Assembly: GCF_009363855.1 (NCBI RefSeq)
Contig: NZ_CP045423.1
Location: 3,626,001-3,690,000, forward strand
Length of the DNA stretch: 64,000 nucleotides
Reading direction: 5' to 3'
Source: Microvirga thermotolerans
GTDB lineage: Bacteria > Pseudomonadota > Alphaproteobacteria > Rhizobiales > Beijerinckiaceae
This document shows, piece by piece, positions 44,422 to 54,931 of the stretch. The stretch's first letter is position 1; each line of letters begins with the position of its first letter. Position numbers and translations under genes: made by a program. The notes under the pieces are model-generated. The model was not told where the DNA came from and made no database searches. It saw only the letters and a list, made by a program, of their open reading frames with translations.

Positions 44422-46599
44422 TTACTCGGCCGCGATGGATTGCAGCGCGGCGTCGCTCCACGCGATCTCGCTGTCGCGGAAGAAGCGCTCGAAGGCGCTC
44501 TCGAACGGAGGAAGAAGTATGCCCCGCTCGCTCGTGAGCACGGTGCATGACGGGCCTGCATCGTCGATCCCCACCACCCGCTCGGGATCGTAGCCCGCCC
44601 GGTCGGCCGCCGCCCGGGCGAGATCGTACCAGGAGACGGATCCGGGATTGGCCAGGTGCCACAGCCCCGTTTCGCCGTCCACCAGGAGGTTCAGCACCTC
44701 ATGGACGAGGTCGGGAACGTAGGTCGGCGACACGATGTCCGCTCTCGCCTCCACCGTCTCGCCTCTTGCGAGCGCATTGAGCACCCACCAGACGAAATTG
44801 TACCGGTCCCAGGGGCCGAAGAAGGCGCTGGTGCGGACCACGAGGGCGTCCCCGTGCGCCGCGAGCACGCGCCGCTCCGCCTCCGCCTTGCTCGCTCCGT
44901 ACACGGAGGTCGGGCTGACGGGGTCGCTCTCCCGATAGGGTCTGTCCAGATCCCCTCCGAAGACGAGGTCGGACGAGAAGGTCACGAAGGGGACCCCGCC
45001 TCGGGCGCACGCCGCCGCGAGGATCTCCGCGCCGACGGCATTCTCCCGGAAGCATTTTTCCGGCTCGGCCTCGGCCTGCGCGACGCGCACGTACCCGGCC
45101 GTGTTGACGACCGCCCATGGGCGATGGCAGGCAAGCGCCGCCTCGACGCTCCGCGGGTCGGCGATGTCCATGTCCCGCCGCGAGACGAGCACGTGATCCA
45201 GGCCGCGATGATGACAGATCCGCGAGAAGGCCTGCCCCAGGGTTCCCGTCGCGCCGGTGATCAGGAGGCGCCGCGGTTCATCGACCAGCCGGCAGGCATT
45301 GGAGCGGCGCGACGGAGGCCGGTAGAAGCGGCTGTCCCGCCGCCACCATCCCGCCCGATCGAGAACGGGATGGTCGTAGATCCCCCTTCTCGCCAGGGAC
45401 TCCGCCGCGTGCGCGAGCGCCGTGCGGCGCGGTTCTTCCCGCCCGCGGACGTCGAAGATGCCGGGCTCGTAGCAGCCGGTTCGCTGGGTGAGCAGCGTAT
45501 TCCAGTCGACGGTGCCGAACAGGGACCAGACCGTCACGGCGCGAATGTCCGCCCCCTCCTCCCGCAGCTGCTGCGCCGCCTGCCAGACCTCCACGAGCCA
45601 CCGCAGCTGTTCGTCGCGGGTACAGCCGTGGTGGACCTCGGTGACGGCGACCGGGCGCCGGTACCGCTCCCACGTTTCGCGCAGGCGCGCGAGAGGGCCG
45701 AGATCCTCCGGCGGCAGCGGCATGCGCACCGCCTCCGCATCGGCATAGCGGTGCCTGCCATTGCCGCCCCAGTGATGCTCGGGATAGCGGGAGAGCCGCT
45801 CGTCCAGATACCGTTCGCTCGTCAGATAGTGATTGATCCCGATGATGTCGGGAGCCGGGTCCGCTTCGAGAAAGAACGCAAGCTCGCGCTCCTCGATTCC
45901 GTGATCGAGGAAGATCCGCCACCAGGGGTGCTCGCGGTCGACCATCCCGCACAGAAGGTCGAAGGTCAGCCATCGGCGCTGGTTCTCATGCTCGGCCTGA
46001 TAGGCGAGGAGCGGCGTCGAGAACGTCTTGCCCATGTCGTCCGTCTGGACGAGCTGCGCGTCGGGCCGGACCTCGCGGATGGCGCGCATGGACAGGACGG
46101 TGGCCTTGCATTCGTTGACCAGGATTCTGAGAAAGGTCTCATAACCGGTTCCGTGCGGATACCAGTGACCGTAAAGTCCCGAGAACCGCGCCGTAGTCAG
46201 CGGCTCGTTCACCGGCGTATAAAGATCGAGGTGAGGATACCGTTCGGCGACCCGTTTCGCATGCCCTGCGAGCAGTTCGGGCCAGGCAGGATCCAGCATA
46301 TCCGTGTAGCGCGGGCCGCTGCCGTGATGGCAGAGCCCCGCAATTGCACGGATGTTCAGCTCCCTCAGCCGTTTCAGGCGAGCGTCGTGCCACGCGAAAT
46401 CGGCCTCGTGCGGCGAGGAGGGCGACACCGTCTCCCAGAGCACGGGATAACGCAGGGTTCCGATTCCGAGGTTTGCGATACGGTCGAGGTCCTCCAGCCG
46501 CTCGCTGTGCCCCGTCTCCAGGCTCTGATCGCGATACGCGTCGCCGATCCGCGCGACGGTGCACTCGATCCCCCCCCAGAGTTCCAATGCCTGCTTCAT
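44422..46599 (-). CDS. Fusion of a family-1 glycoside hydrolase and an RmlD-like sugar-nucleotide reductase
   Basis: A 725-aa two-domain protein. Residues 1-425 form a GH1-like barrel with the acid/base Glu132 in TPVNEPLT and a probable nucleophile Glu321 in VAVTEVHHG. Residues about 444-725 are an extended SDR of the dTDP-4-dehydrorhamnose reductase type: LLITGATGTLGQAF, FSSDLVFGGD, and catalytic Tyr567 and Lys571 in SVYGASK. There is no signal peptide, so it works in the cytoplasm. The ATG at 46599 has GAGG upstream. It is the last gene after the glycosyltransferase and glf genes. Its combined function is unknown. Confidence 0.88.
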   Translation of the reverse strand: MKQALELWGGIECTVARIGDAYRDQSLETGHSERLEDLDRIANLGIGTLRYPVLWETVSPSSPHEADFAWHDARLKRLRELNIRAIAGLCHHGSGPRYTDMLDPAWPELLAGHAKRVAERYPHLDLYTPVNEPLTTARFSGLYGHWYPHGTGYETFLRILVNECKATVLSMRAIREVRPDAQLVQTDDMGKTFSTPLLAYQAEHENQRRWLTFDLLCGMVDREHPWWRIFLDHGIEERELAFFLEADPAPDIIGINHYLTSERYLDERLSRYPEHHWGGNGRHRYADAEAVRMPLPPEDLGPLARLRETWERYRRPVAVTEVHHGCTRDEQLRWLVEVWQAAQQLREEGADIRAVTVWSLFGTVDWNTLLTQRTGCYEPGIFDVRGREEPRRTALAHAAESLARRGIYDHPVLDRAGWWRRDSRFYRPPSRRSNACRLVDEPRRLLITGATGTLGQAFSRICHHRGLDHVLVSRRDMDIADPRSVEAALACHRPWAVVNTAGYVRVAQAEAEPEKCFRENAVGAEILAAACARGGVPFVTFSSDLVFGGDLDRPYRESDPVSPTSVYGASKAEAERRVLAAHGDALVVRTSAFFGPWDRYNFVWWVLNALARGETVEARADIVSPTYVPDLVHEVLNLLVDGETGLWHLANPGSVSWYDLARAAADRAGYDPERVVGIDDAGPSCTVLTSERGILLPPFESAFERFFRDSEIAWSDAALQSIAAE

Positions 46600-46673
46600 C
46601 CTTCGTCCTCGAGCGATTGCCAATGGTCCTGGTTCAATCCTTTCGGAACGAATCCGTTCGATGAAGCCGGCGC

Positions 46674-47828
<1,155 letters not shown>

Positions 47829-47833
47829 TCAGG

Positions 47834-49051
47834 TCACTCCGCAGGTGTGGTCGCATAGAGGGAGAGGGAAGAGCCGGCGCGATCGGCCGGAACGTCGCCC
47901 ATGGCGCCCTGCATGAGCTTGTGCATGGATGCCCATGTCTTGTCCCACGACCCCGATGACAGGTGCCTGTCGACCTTGTTCAGCCAAGGCCCCTTCTCGC
48001 GCCGGAGAATCTCCTCCGCTTTCTGGACGACGTCGTCCGCACGCGCCGCGATCTCCACGAGCCCCTTCTCGCCATAGGGCCGGACCACATCCGTAATGGC
48101 CGTCGAGATGACGGGTACGCCGGCGGCGAGGAATTCCGGCGTCTTCGTCGGGCTGATGAACTTCGTCGCCTCGTTGAGCGCGAACGGCATGAAGCCGATG
48201 TCCCAGCCGGAGAGATATTCCGGCAGCTCGCTGTAGGACCTGCCGCCGAGCCAATGGATGTTTGATCGCCGGGGGAGCGATGCGGGATCGATCTTCACCA
48301 CGGGACCGATCATGACGAACTGCCAGTCGGGGCGCATGTCCGCCACCTGCCTGAGGAGGTCGAGATCCATGCGCTCGTCGACGACGCCGAAGAATCCGAG
48401 CCGCGGACGGGGAATCCCGGTCTGGTCCGCAGGATCGCGCCCGACGCCGCGAGCCTTCGAAAAGTGGATGAAATCGATGGACGAGGGGAAGGCGTGGACG
48501 CTGTGATGCCGTCCGCGTTTCGCCTCGTAGAGGCTCATCCCGCCCGTGAACACGAGATCGCAGCGGGCGAACAGCTCCTCCTCCAGGGTGAGCAGCTCCT
48601 GCGACGCGCCCCGGAAGAGGGAGAGTTCGTCCATGTTGTCGTAGACGCACAGGTCGCATTCAAGGTCGCTCGTGAAGGCGAGCGCCATGGGCGTGTAGTA
48701 CCAGAAGACGCGCGGTCCGGCGGACTCGCGCCCGATCAGCTCCTCGACGAGATCGCGCTGCCCGGCAATGGCCTCCTCGTGCGACATGCCTTCCGGCAGC
48801 ATCGGAACGGCAACCGTCACGCCCTGCGGCCGCACGCCGACGTCAATGTGCGGACGAATGCCCGGCTTGAAGATCGGCTCCTCGACCATGAGCACGCGAT
48901 AATGCCTGGCGGCGCGGCTGAGCAGGTGCTGCGGTCGCTGCCACACGAAATCCCATCGAAGGTGGGAGAAACAGACGAGGAGAGGCGTTCGATCGGCAGT
49001 TCTGAAAGACGTATGATGGGCATGCGACTGCGTTATCGAACGCTCATGCAT
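47834..49051 (-). CDS. Glycosyltransferase family 1-like protein
   Basis: A 405-aa GT-B glycosyltransferase. The N-terminus has FSHLRWDFVWQRPQHLL, a motif of glycosyltransferases found next to glf genes. The C-terminal donor domain shows RLGFFGVVDERMDLDLL, NIHWLGGRSYSELPEYL and PTKTPEFLAAGVPVISTAITDV. It lacks membrane segments. It is first of the three-gene operon with glf and the GH1-RmlD fusion, and is a good candidate Galf or hexose transferase. GAGG lies 9 bases before the ATG. Substrates are inference from context. Confidence 0.88.
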   Translation of the reverse strand: MHERSITQSHAHHTSFRTADRTPLLVCFSHLRWDFVWQRPQHLLSRAARHYRVLMVEEPIFKPGIRPHIDVGVRPQGVTVAVPMLPEGMSHEEAIAGQRDLVEELIGRESAGPRVFWYYTPMALAFTSDLECDLCVYDNMDELSLFRGASQELLTLEEELFARCDLVFTGGMSLYEAKRGRHHSVHAFPSSIDFIHFSKARGVGRDPADQTGIPRPRLGFFGVVDERMDLDLLRQVADMRPDWQFVMIGPVVKIDPASLPRRSNIHWLGGRSYSELPEYLSGWDIGFMPFALNEATKFISPTKTPEFLAAGVPVISTAITDVVRPYGEKGLVEIAARADDVVQKAEEILRREKGPWLNKVDRHLSSGSWDKTWASMHKLMQGAMGDVPADRAGSSLSLYATTPAE

Positions 49052-49241
49052 GGCGCGATCCTCAATGGAAACGAGTTGTTACGAACGGACAGAACGCTCA
49101 GTCCGGGGGATTGCAAGACATTCGTATTGGCCGACTGGAACGCCGGAGAGACGCAGTCGCAATCATGTTTTCAACGCAATGGATGCAATTTGGTTCCAGT
49201 CGCATTCATGTGAATGAACGACCGTTCAGCTTCGGGAGGAG

Positions 49242-49553
49242 CTATTTCTTCTCCAGCATCAGCGTGCCCTGCTTCTGAATGAATCCCTTGGCCTTTTCCG
49301 CTACCATGGCGAGGATCCAGGGCAGTTGCACCTCGACCCTGACCTGGTCCTCCATGACGTCCAGGTGGCCGGCGATGGTCTGCCCAAGGGCTCCCACCCG
49401 GAAAGCCATGCGGTCCCCGGACCAGTTCTCCTCGATCGAGGCGATCTTGTCCCCGAACTGGGATTTCAGCCGTGTGAGCCCGCCGTGCAGGCGACGTGTC
49501 GCTTCGACCTTGCCCAGGTTGTGGGGGATGGAAACGATCAGGGGTTTCGCCAT
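49242..49553 (-). CDS. Polyhydroxyalkanoic acid system family protein
   Basis: A 103-aa protein of the PHA_gran_rgn family: MAKPLIVSIPHNLGKVEATRRL at the start, IEENWSGDRMAFRVGALGQTIAGHLDV, then VQLPWILAMVAEKAK. Members are found near polyhydroxyalkanoate genes and may be granule-associated, but they also occur alone, as here. No phaC or phaR gene is in the window. The ATG at 49553 gives the full domain. Confidence 0.85.
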   Translation of the reverse strand: MAKPLIVSIPHNLGKVEATRRLHGGLTRLKSQFGDKIASIEENWSGDRMAFRVGALGQTIAGHLDVMEDQVRVEVQLPWILAMVAEKAKGFIQKQGTLMLEKK

Positions 49554-49609
49554 GGGGGATGCTCCGCTCTCAGCCTGACAAGCCAAGCGGTGCGGTGAAG
49601 GTTCCACCT

Positions 49610-49915
49610 TCAGAGCATCTCGACCTTGATGCCGCGAACCACGATGGTCTCCTGCCGGAACCGGCGCTCGAGCTCGGCCCGGTACCGCTCCCACCACGCG
49701 TGATCGAGCTCCCGGGCCATCACTTCGAAGACGACGATGTCGTCGTGCGCCGTGTGCCCGCCCTCCTTCCACATTCCTTCCGCAGGGGCGCGGGTGAAGC
49801 TCGTTATGCCGCCGAAGCGCTCCGACAGCTCCGAGCGGACCCGCCCATAATCGGCGCTGTCGAAGCGACGCCCCGCATTGTCGGTGAGCGGTAGGAGAAT
49901 CTGTACCAGATGCAT
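49610..49915 (-). CDS. Conserved hypothetical protein
   Basis: A 101-aa soluble alpha/beta protein beginning MHLVQILLPLTDNAGR. It has a GGITSFTRAPAEGMW middle and VFEVMARELDHAWWERYRAELERRF near the end. Similar small proteins occur in Rhizobiales, and the layout suggests a dimeric ferredoxin-like fold. Function is unknown. It is transcribed with the neighbouring PHA-system gene, 56 bases away, so the two may form an operon. Confidence 0.78.
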   Translation of the reverse strand: MHLVQILLPLTDNAGRRFDSADYGRVRSELSERFGGITSFTRAPAEGMWKEGGHTAHDDIVVFEVMARELDHAWWERYRAELERRFRQETIVVRGIKVEML

Positions 49916-49984
49916 GAGCCCTGCCCTTGCCTGCCGGACGGCCAGGATTTCACACTAGGGCAGAGCCGAGGAAAGGCGAGCCTT

Positions 49985-50341
49985 TCATCCCATCTGGGCT
50001 GCGAAGAGATCGAGATCGCTGGCCGGCAGATCGTTGCCGATCGCATAGCGGCTCGAGGGGCGAGACACCCGCCACGGATGCGCCGTCGAAAGACGGACCG
50101 CTTCCGAAGGGCGCAGGCGCCGCACGGTTCCGTCGGCCTGCACCTCGTCGAGCACCACGAAGCCGAAGATCGTCAGGCGCGTCGCAATGGTTTTCGTCGT
50201 CGTGTCTTCCGCCGCGATCGGAAGAGAGCCGGCCGCATAGACAGCGTCCATGAGGCTCCTCTGATCGCGCCGGGAAGAGGTCGCCGAGCGTGCGCCCGGA
50301 AAGCGGATGACGTTCGACGACGGAGACGACCTGGAACCCAT
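49985..50341 (-). CDS. Hypothetical protein
   Basis: A 118-aa soluble protein with a Ser/Arg-rich N-terminus (NVIRFPGARSATSSRRDQ). An ordered part TTTKTIATRLTIFGFVVLDEVQADG could be a short helix plus strand. No domain is recognised. The frame was preferred over an overlapping one starting four bases earlier (50345) because its residue pattern looks protein-like while the other is Arg/Gly/Cys-biased. AAGGG lies 9 bases before the start. Confidence 0.6.
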   Translation of the reverse strand: MGSRSSPSSNVIRFPGARSATSSRRDQRSLMDAVYAAGSLPIAAEDTTTKTIATRLTIFGFVVLDEVQADGTVRRLRPSEAVRLSTAHPWRVSRPSSRYAIGNDLPASDLDLFAAQMG

Positions 50342-50404
50342 TCATGCAACCCTTGGCCCGAATCGCACCAAGAATCGCGGCAAGGGATTAAGAAGGGCCT
50401 AATC

Positions 50405-50812
50405 CTAATCGATCCGGTGCAGGGAGACGTAGGCCGTCCCGGTCGAGGTGAGGCCGAGTTCCTGGGCCGGCCCCTTGGCCAGATCGATGATCCGGTGCCG
50501 GGAGAAGGGGCCGCGGTCGTTGACCCGGACCACCACCGAGCGGCCGTTCTTCTCGTTCACCACCCGGACCTTCGTCCCGAACGGGAGCGACCGATGCGCC
50601 GCTGTCATGGCCAGGGCATTGAACCTTTCGCCGCTCGCCGTGCGGCGGCCGTGGAAGCCGGGCCCGTACCAGGAGGCAGTGCCCTTCTGAAGGACCTTGT
50701 CGGCCGTTACTGAGATCGATCCTGTGCTGGTCGGACCGCCTGAGGTGGTGTTGCAAGCTGCAACGAATAGAAGTGGCGCCAGAATCGGCGCACGGGCGAG
50801 GATGTTCTTCAA
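50405..50812 (-). CDS. rlpA: RlpA-like double-psi beta-barrel lipoprotein
   Basis: A 135-aa lipoprotein (lipobox FVAACN). The DPBB domain is KGTASWYGPGFHGRRTASGERFN, then LPFGTKVRVVNEKNGRSVVVRVNDRGPF and IIDLAKGPAQELGL. RlpA proteins are lytic transglycosylases or structural septal-ring proteins that act on denuded peptidoglycan. The catalytic-type Asp and His positions (NDRGPF and TASGE region) are conserved. No SPOR domain is present, so it is the short form. The start is a TTG at 50812 with GGGGAG 8 bases upstream. Confidence 0.92.
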   Translation of the reverse strand: MKNILARAPILAPLLFVAACNTTSGGPTSTGSISVTADKVLQKGTASWYGPGFHGRRTASGERFNALAMTAAHRSLPFGTKVRVVNEKNGRSVVVRVNDRGPFSRHRIIDLAKGPAQELGLTSTGTAYVSLHRID

Positions 50813-51114
50813 GTTTCAGGCTCCCCTTCCATTGTGCTTGCTGCGAAGCTGCCTGATAAAGAGGCGAGAATAAGGCGAAGCCATTTTTCCCTTGTGCAGC
50901 CTTACTTTTTCAAACTGACATAATCCTTATGAATATCTTAAAAGTCCCATTTTATGTAAAGTTATAGCCTAAACGTTGTGCGTTCATCTTTCCGCTGCTG
51001 GGCGAGCAGCGATGATGGCGGAGACCGCCTCTGGTCGTCGCATCCGGGCGGACTAGTTGTCCTTCTCGGGCGCAGGGTCGCCTGCAATCGACCGGTCCAG
51101 CAGCGAGGGCAGAG
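50813..51114. other. AT-rich divergent intergenic region
   Basis: There is no gene. Bases 50880-50980 are strikingly AT-rich for this genome and hold several promoter-like hexamers for the divergent rlpA and the FAD oxidoreductase gene. One candidate for rlpA is listed separately. Confidence 0.6.
50932..50960 (-). promoter_or_regulatory. Candidate housekeeping promoter of rlpA
   Basis: On the minus strand TTTACA (50955-50960) and GATATT (50932-50937) are 17 bases apart. It lies in the AT-rich patch and would give a leader of about 115 bases. Confidence 0.35.
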
Positions 51115-52449
51115 ATGGTCGGGCGAACGCATGTGGTGGGAGCCGGGGTCGCAGGATTGAGCGCAGCCCTGTCGGCGCTTTCTCAGGACTGTCCCGTCAC
51201 GCTCTACGAGGCGGCGCCCGGGACCCGAAGTCGCGACGGCGGCAGGTCTCCCGAGGGCGAGACCCATTCCTGCACAACGGGCATGGACGTCCTGTTCGCC
51301 GCCGATTGTCGCGCGATGGCACTGCTCAGGAGTATCGGCGCGCACGCACGATGGATCGCACCGGAGCCTGAAGGGATCCCGCTCTACGATGCCGGGAGCG
51401 GCGGACTGCGTCGGGTCGGCTTGTCGCCATGGTCCTGGCTCGCTCCGGACCGGCGACCTCCGGACATGCGCCTGTCCGATCTCGTGCGGCTGACGCGTCT
51501 CGCCTTCTCGAAGGAGGACCGGTCCTTGGGCGACGTTGCGAGCGGTGGGACGCCGCTTGCAGAACTGCTGGAGCCTGTGGCCGGCGCGGCCTTGAACCTG
51601 CGCCTCTGCGACATGCCGGCGCGCCAAGTGGGACAGGTGCTCGGGCGCTTCCTCTGTCCGGGAGCGGCAAGGCTTCTCGTCCCGAAGCGGGGCCTCGCCG
51701 AGGATCTGCTGGAACCGGCGCTGCAGGAGGTCCGGTCCCGTGGGGCAACGGTCCGGCTCGGCGAACATCTGCGATCCGTCCTCGTCAACGACGGACGCGC
51801 CGTCGGCCTCGTCTTCACCGACCATGCGACGATCCTGGGGGCGGACGACCGCGTGATCCTCGCTCTGCCTCCGGAGGAGATCGGCCGCCTCCTCCCCTGC
51901 GTCGAAATGCCGAGCCGGTGCGCCTCCACCCTGAACGTGCACTTCCGCGTAACGGGGGCCCATTGTCCCCGCTTCGTCGCATTCAGGGGAACTCTGGCGA
52001 AGCGGGCGCTCGTCCGCTCCGGTCACGCATGCGTCACCGTCGCGGCGGCAGAGTCCACGGCCATCCGAGACAGAGCAAAGCTCGCTTCGCGCATCTGGCG
52101 GGAGGTCGCGCCGGGCTTCCGGGCTCTCGGCCTGAACGTCCCGGCCGACGTGCCGCCGGAGGCCTGCGTGGCGCAGGGCCCAAGAATTCCGATCCGGCGG
52201 GACGATGAGCCCCCGCGGTCCCCGCCCCTGCGCCCGCTCGCCAATCTCGTCCTCGCGGGAGACTGGCTCGGTCCGCGGCCCGGAACCATCGAAGGCGCGG
52301 TGCTGGCGGGCGAGCACGCGGTGTCCGTCCTGCGGCACGCCCGGCCGGGAGCGCCCGTCCGCCGGGCCTGCTCCGCAGGTGCGCGAAGCGGCATGGCCGA
52401 TGCCGTGCCGATCAGCCTGCGAACGCCTCCTGAGCAGGCAGCGCGGTAA
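51115..52449 (+). CDS. FAD-dependent oxidoreductase (HpnE/phytoene-desaturase-like)
   Basis: A 444-aa amine-oxidase-fold flavoprotein. The N-terminal FAD motif is [18 protein letters not shown] with the acidic end TLYEAAPG. The middle has the [17 protein letters not shown] block, and the C-terminal FAD clamp is [27 protein letters not shown], resembling hydroxysqualene dehydroxylase HpnE and carotenoid desaturases. No hopanoid or carotenoid genes are adjacent, so the substrate is open. GAGGGCAGAG precedes the ATG. The last 38 bases overlap the convergent MATE gene. The C-terminal 30 residues are Ala/Arg-rich and untypical. Confidence 0.82.
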   Translation: MVGRTHVVGAGVAGLSAALSALSQDCPVTLYEAAPGTRSRDGGRSPEGETHSCTTGMDVLFAADCRAMALLRSIGAHARWIAPEPEGIPLYDAGSGGLRRVGLSPWSWLAPDRRPPDMRLSDLVRLTRLAFSKEDRSLGDVASGGTPLAELLEPVAGAALNLRLCDMPARQVGQVLGRFLCPGAARLLVPKRGLAEDLLEPALQEVRSRGATVRLGEHLRSVLVNDGRAVGLVFTDHATILGADDRVILALPPEEIGRLLPCVEMPSRCASTLNVHFRVTGAHCPRFVAFRGTLAKRALVRSGHACVTVAAAESTAIRDRAKLASRIWREVAPGFRALGLNVPADVPPEACVAQGPRIPIRRDDEPPRSPPLRPLANLVLAGDWLGPRPGTIEGAVLAGEHAVSVLRHARPGAPVRRACSAGARSGMADAVPISLRTPPEQAAR

Positions 52450-53827
52450 GGCCCAGGCGGTCGCGCCGCAGCCAACGCCAGAGCATGAGAGACGCGACGG
52501 TTGCCAGCCCCGCCGCCAGCCCGATCCATATTCCGACTCCCCGCAGGCCCGTTCCGAAGGCGAGCGCCACGCCGAGAGGCAGGCCGATCCCCCAGTAGCC
52601 GAGCGCCGCGAACATCATCGGCACGCGCGTGTCCTGGAGGCCGCGGAGCATTCCGGCACCGACCGCCTGCGCGCCGTCCGCCAGCTGGAACACCGCGGCG
52701 AGGGTCAGGAAGGAGATGGCGAACTGGAGAACGGGTGCGTTGCGCGGATCGGCGAGATCGAGGAAGGCGCCGATGAGGAGGCGCGGCGCGAAGAGCATGA
52801 GCATCGCCGTCACCACCATGAACCCGACGCCCAGCGCGTAGGCCGTCCACCCGGCCCGGGTGACGCCCTGCGCATCCTGGGCGCCGAAGGCGCGCCCGAC
52901 CCGCACCGTCACGGCCTGGCCGAGGCCGAAGGGAACCATGAAGCAGAACGAGGCGATCTGGAGCGCGATGGCGTGCGCGGCGAGCTCGTCGGCCCCGAGC
53001 CACCCCATGAACAGCGCCGCCGCGTTGAAGATCGTAACCTCGAAAGCCACCGTGAGGCCGATGGGCGCGCCGATGCGCCACAGGGTGCGATAGCGCTGCC
53101 AGTCCGGCCGCCAGAAGCGCCCGAACAGGTGATAGCGCCTGAAACGCCGGTCGCATGTGACGACCAGGACGAGGCTCAGGAACATGAAGGTGCTCGAGAT
53201 CACGGTCCCGATTCCGGTGCCGACCAGGCCGAGGGCGGGCAGGCCGAACTTCCCGAGCATGAGCACGTAGGCGGCCCCGAAATTGACCGGCACGGCGAGA
53301 ATGCCGATGACCAGCGCCCATCCGGGCCGCTCCAGCGCGGAGAGGAACGAGCGCAGGACCAGGGAGAACAGAAACGGCAGAAGGCTCCACTGCAGCGCGC
53401 GGATATAGCCGCCGGCGGCATGCGCGAGGGCCGGCTCCTGGCCCATGGCCCGGAGGATCGCCTCTCCGTTCCAGGCCAAGAGCCAGATCGGAATGGCGAC
53501 CGTGATGGAGGCCCAGAATCCCTGTCTCACCGTGCGGCGCACGTCGCGGACCGAGTGACGCTTGCGGCCGAGTTCCTCGGCGATCAGCGGCGAGGTGGCG
53601 TTGACGAGTCCTATTCCGAAGATCAGGAGAGCGAAGTAGAGATTCGTCCCCAAGGCACCCGCGGCAAGGGCCTCGGAGCCCAGCCAGCCCATGAGGATGA
53701 CGTCCGACGTCATGAGGGCGTTCTGGGCCAGATTGGTCAGGACGAGGGGCCAGCTGAGCGACAGGGTCGCGCGCAGCTCCGCGACCCAGGCGGATCTTTC
53801 CGGTTTGGACATGCCGAGGATGTTCAT
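52412..53827 (-). CDS. MATE family efflux transporter (NorM-like)
   Basis: A 471-aa integral membrane exporter with twelve predicted helices in two MatE repeats. Family features are [27 protein letters not shown] at the first helix, [22 protein letters not shown] and the second repeat [26 protein letters not shown]. Such pumps export drugs, dyes or metabolites with Na+ or H+. It is divergent from the amidoligase gene with a 126-base gap. Its 3' end overlaps the oxidoreductase gene. The cargo is unknown. Confidence 0.95.
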   Translation of the reverse strand: MNILGMSKPERSAWVAELRATLSLSWPLVLTNLAQNALMTSDVILMGWLGSEALAAGALGTNLYFALLIFGIGLVNATSPLIAEELGRKRHSVRDVRRTVRQGFWASITVAIPIWLLAWNGEAILRAMGQEPALAHAAGGYIRALQWSLLPFLFSLVLRSFLSALERPGWALVIGILAVPVNFGAAYVLMLGKFGLPALGLVGTGIGTVISSTFMFLSLVLVVTCDRRFRRYHLFGRFWRPDWQRYRTLWRIGAPIGLTVAFEVTIFNAAALFMGWLGADELAAHAIALQIASFCFMVPFGLGQAVTVRVGRAFGAQDAQGVTRAGWTAYALGVGFMVVTAMLMLFAPRLLIGAFLDLADPRNAPVLQFAISFLTLAAVFQLADGAQAVGAGMLRGLQDTRVPMMFAALGYWGIGLPLGVALAFGTGLRGVGIWIGLAAGLATVASLMLWRWLRRDRLGLTALPAQEAFAG

Positions 53828-53953
53828 GCGGGCCTTTTAGCCCGAACCCCGGACGGAATGCCACACCCGTTGGGAATGGATGCAGTGTTTCGCCGGGCCG
53901 GAACCTCGCCGCATGGCGCTCGTTCACCTGAGCAGTTCGCAACGGAGTCCCCG

Positions 53954-54931
53954 ATGGCGCAGGCCGCGCTCCCGACCTCTATCGAGTTTCTGCTCCCGCC
54001 GACGCTCCGCAACGCGGCGGGGCAGGTTCGCACGGTCGGAGTCGAAGTCGAGTTTGCGGGACCCACCGCCGAGGCGGCGGTGCAGGCCGTCCGGCAAGCC
54101 TTCGGCGGCAGGATCGTCGAGGAGGACCCGCATGCCTACCGCCTGACGGGATCTCAGGTGGGCGATCTTTCCATCGAGCTCGACAGCCGGATGCTGCACC
54201 CGGCCAAGCGCAGCGGAGGCAAGGCGGGCCTCCTGCCGCGGATCGCGGCCTGGTTCGGCTTCGCCGCCAGCTACATCGTTCCCTGCGAGCTCGTGACGTC
54301 GCCGGTCCCCATGGACCGGCTGCAGAACGTCGACAGGATTCTCGAGGTCCTGCGCGGCATCGGCGCGAAGGGCACCCAGGATGCGCCGTTCTATGCCTTC
54401 GGGCTTCACTTCAATCCCGAGATTCCGAGGCAGGATGCGGCGACGGCGCTCGCCGTCCTGAAGAGCTTCGTCCTGCTCAACCCGTGGCTGCGGCGAGAGG
54501 TTGCGCCGGACATCACCCGCGACCTGCTCGGCTTCGCCGCGCCCTTCCCCCCGGCTTACGTGCGGAAGATCGCCGCGCCGGATTACTGGCCGGACATGGA
54601 CACCTTCATCGACGACTACCTGGCCGCGAATCCGACGCGGAACCGCGACCTGGACCTGCTGCCGCTGCTCCATCACTTCGATGCGCGCCGCGTGCGGGAG
54701 GCGCTGCCCAACGAGAAGATCAACGGGCGTCCGACCTTCCACTACCGGCTTCCCGATGCGCGTGTCAGCGACGCAGGCTGGAGCATCGCACCCGAATGGA
54801 ACCGCTGGGTCGCCGTGGAGCGGCTGGCCGAGGACCGGGACCGCCTGAACGCCGTAGGCTCCGCCTTTCTGGCCTTCGCCGGAGAGGACAAGAGCTGGGC
54901 CAACATCGTAGAGCGGGCTGCGCTGCAATGA
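53954..54931 (+). CDS. Putative amidoligase (COOH-NH2 ligase, glutamine-synthetase-like fold)
   Basis: A 325-aa protein of the amidoligase_2 family. It has an early acidic GVEVEFAGP, SIELDSRML, CELVTSPVPMDRLQ and FGLHFNPEIP, positions of the metal- and ATP-binding acids and histidine of this fold. Such enzymes are predicted to join a carboxylate to an amine with ATP. CGGAG stands 6 bases before the ATG. Its stop overlaps the start of a class-I amidotransferase gene by 4 bases, so the two are coupled and probably act in one pathway. The product is unknown. Confidence 0.85.
   Translation: MAQAALPTSIEFLLPPTLRNAAGQVRTVGVEVEFAGPTAEAAVQAVRQAFGGRIVEEDPHAYRLTGSQVGDLSIELDSRMLHPAKRSGGKAGLLPRIAAWFGFAASYIVPCELVTSPVPMDRLQNVDRILEVLRGIGAKGTQDAPFYAFGLHFNPEIPRQDAATALAVLKSFVLLNPWLRREVAPDITRDLLGFAAPFPPAYVRKIAAPDYWPDMDTFIDDYLAANPTRNRDLDLLPLLHHFDARRVREALPNEKINGRPTFHYRLPDARVSDAGWSIAPEWNRWVAVERLAEDRDRLNAVGSAFLAFAGEDKSWANIVERAALQ

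Noticed and set aside
49950-50345. Alternative 131-aa minus-strand frame
   Set aside because: Its composition (Arg, Gly, Cys) looks like an off-frame translation, and the overlapping 118-aa frame is more protein-like.
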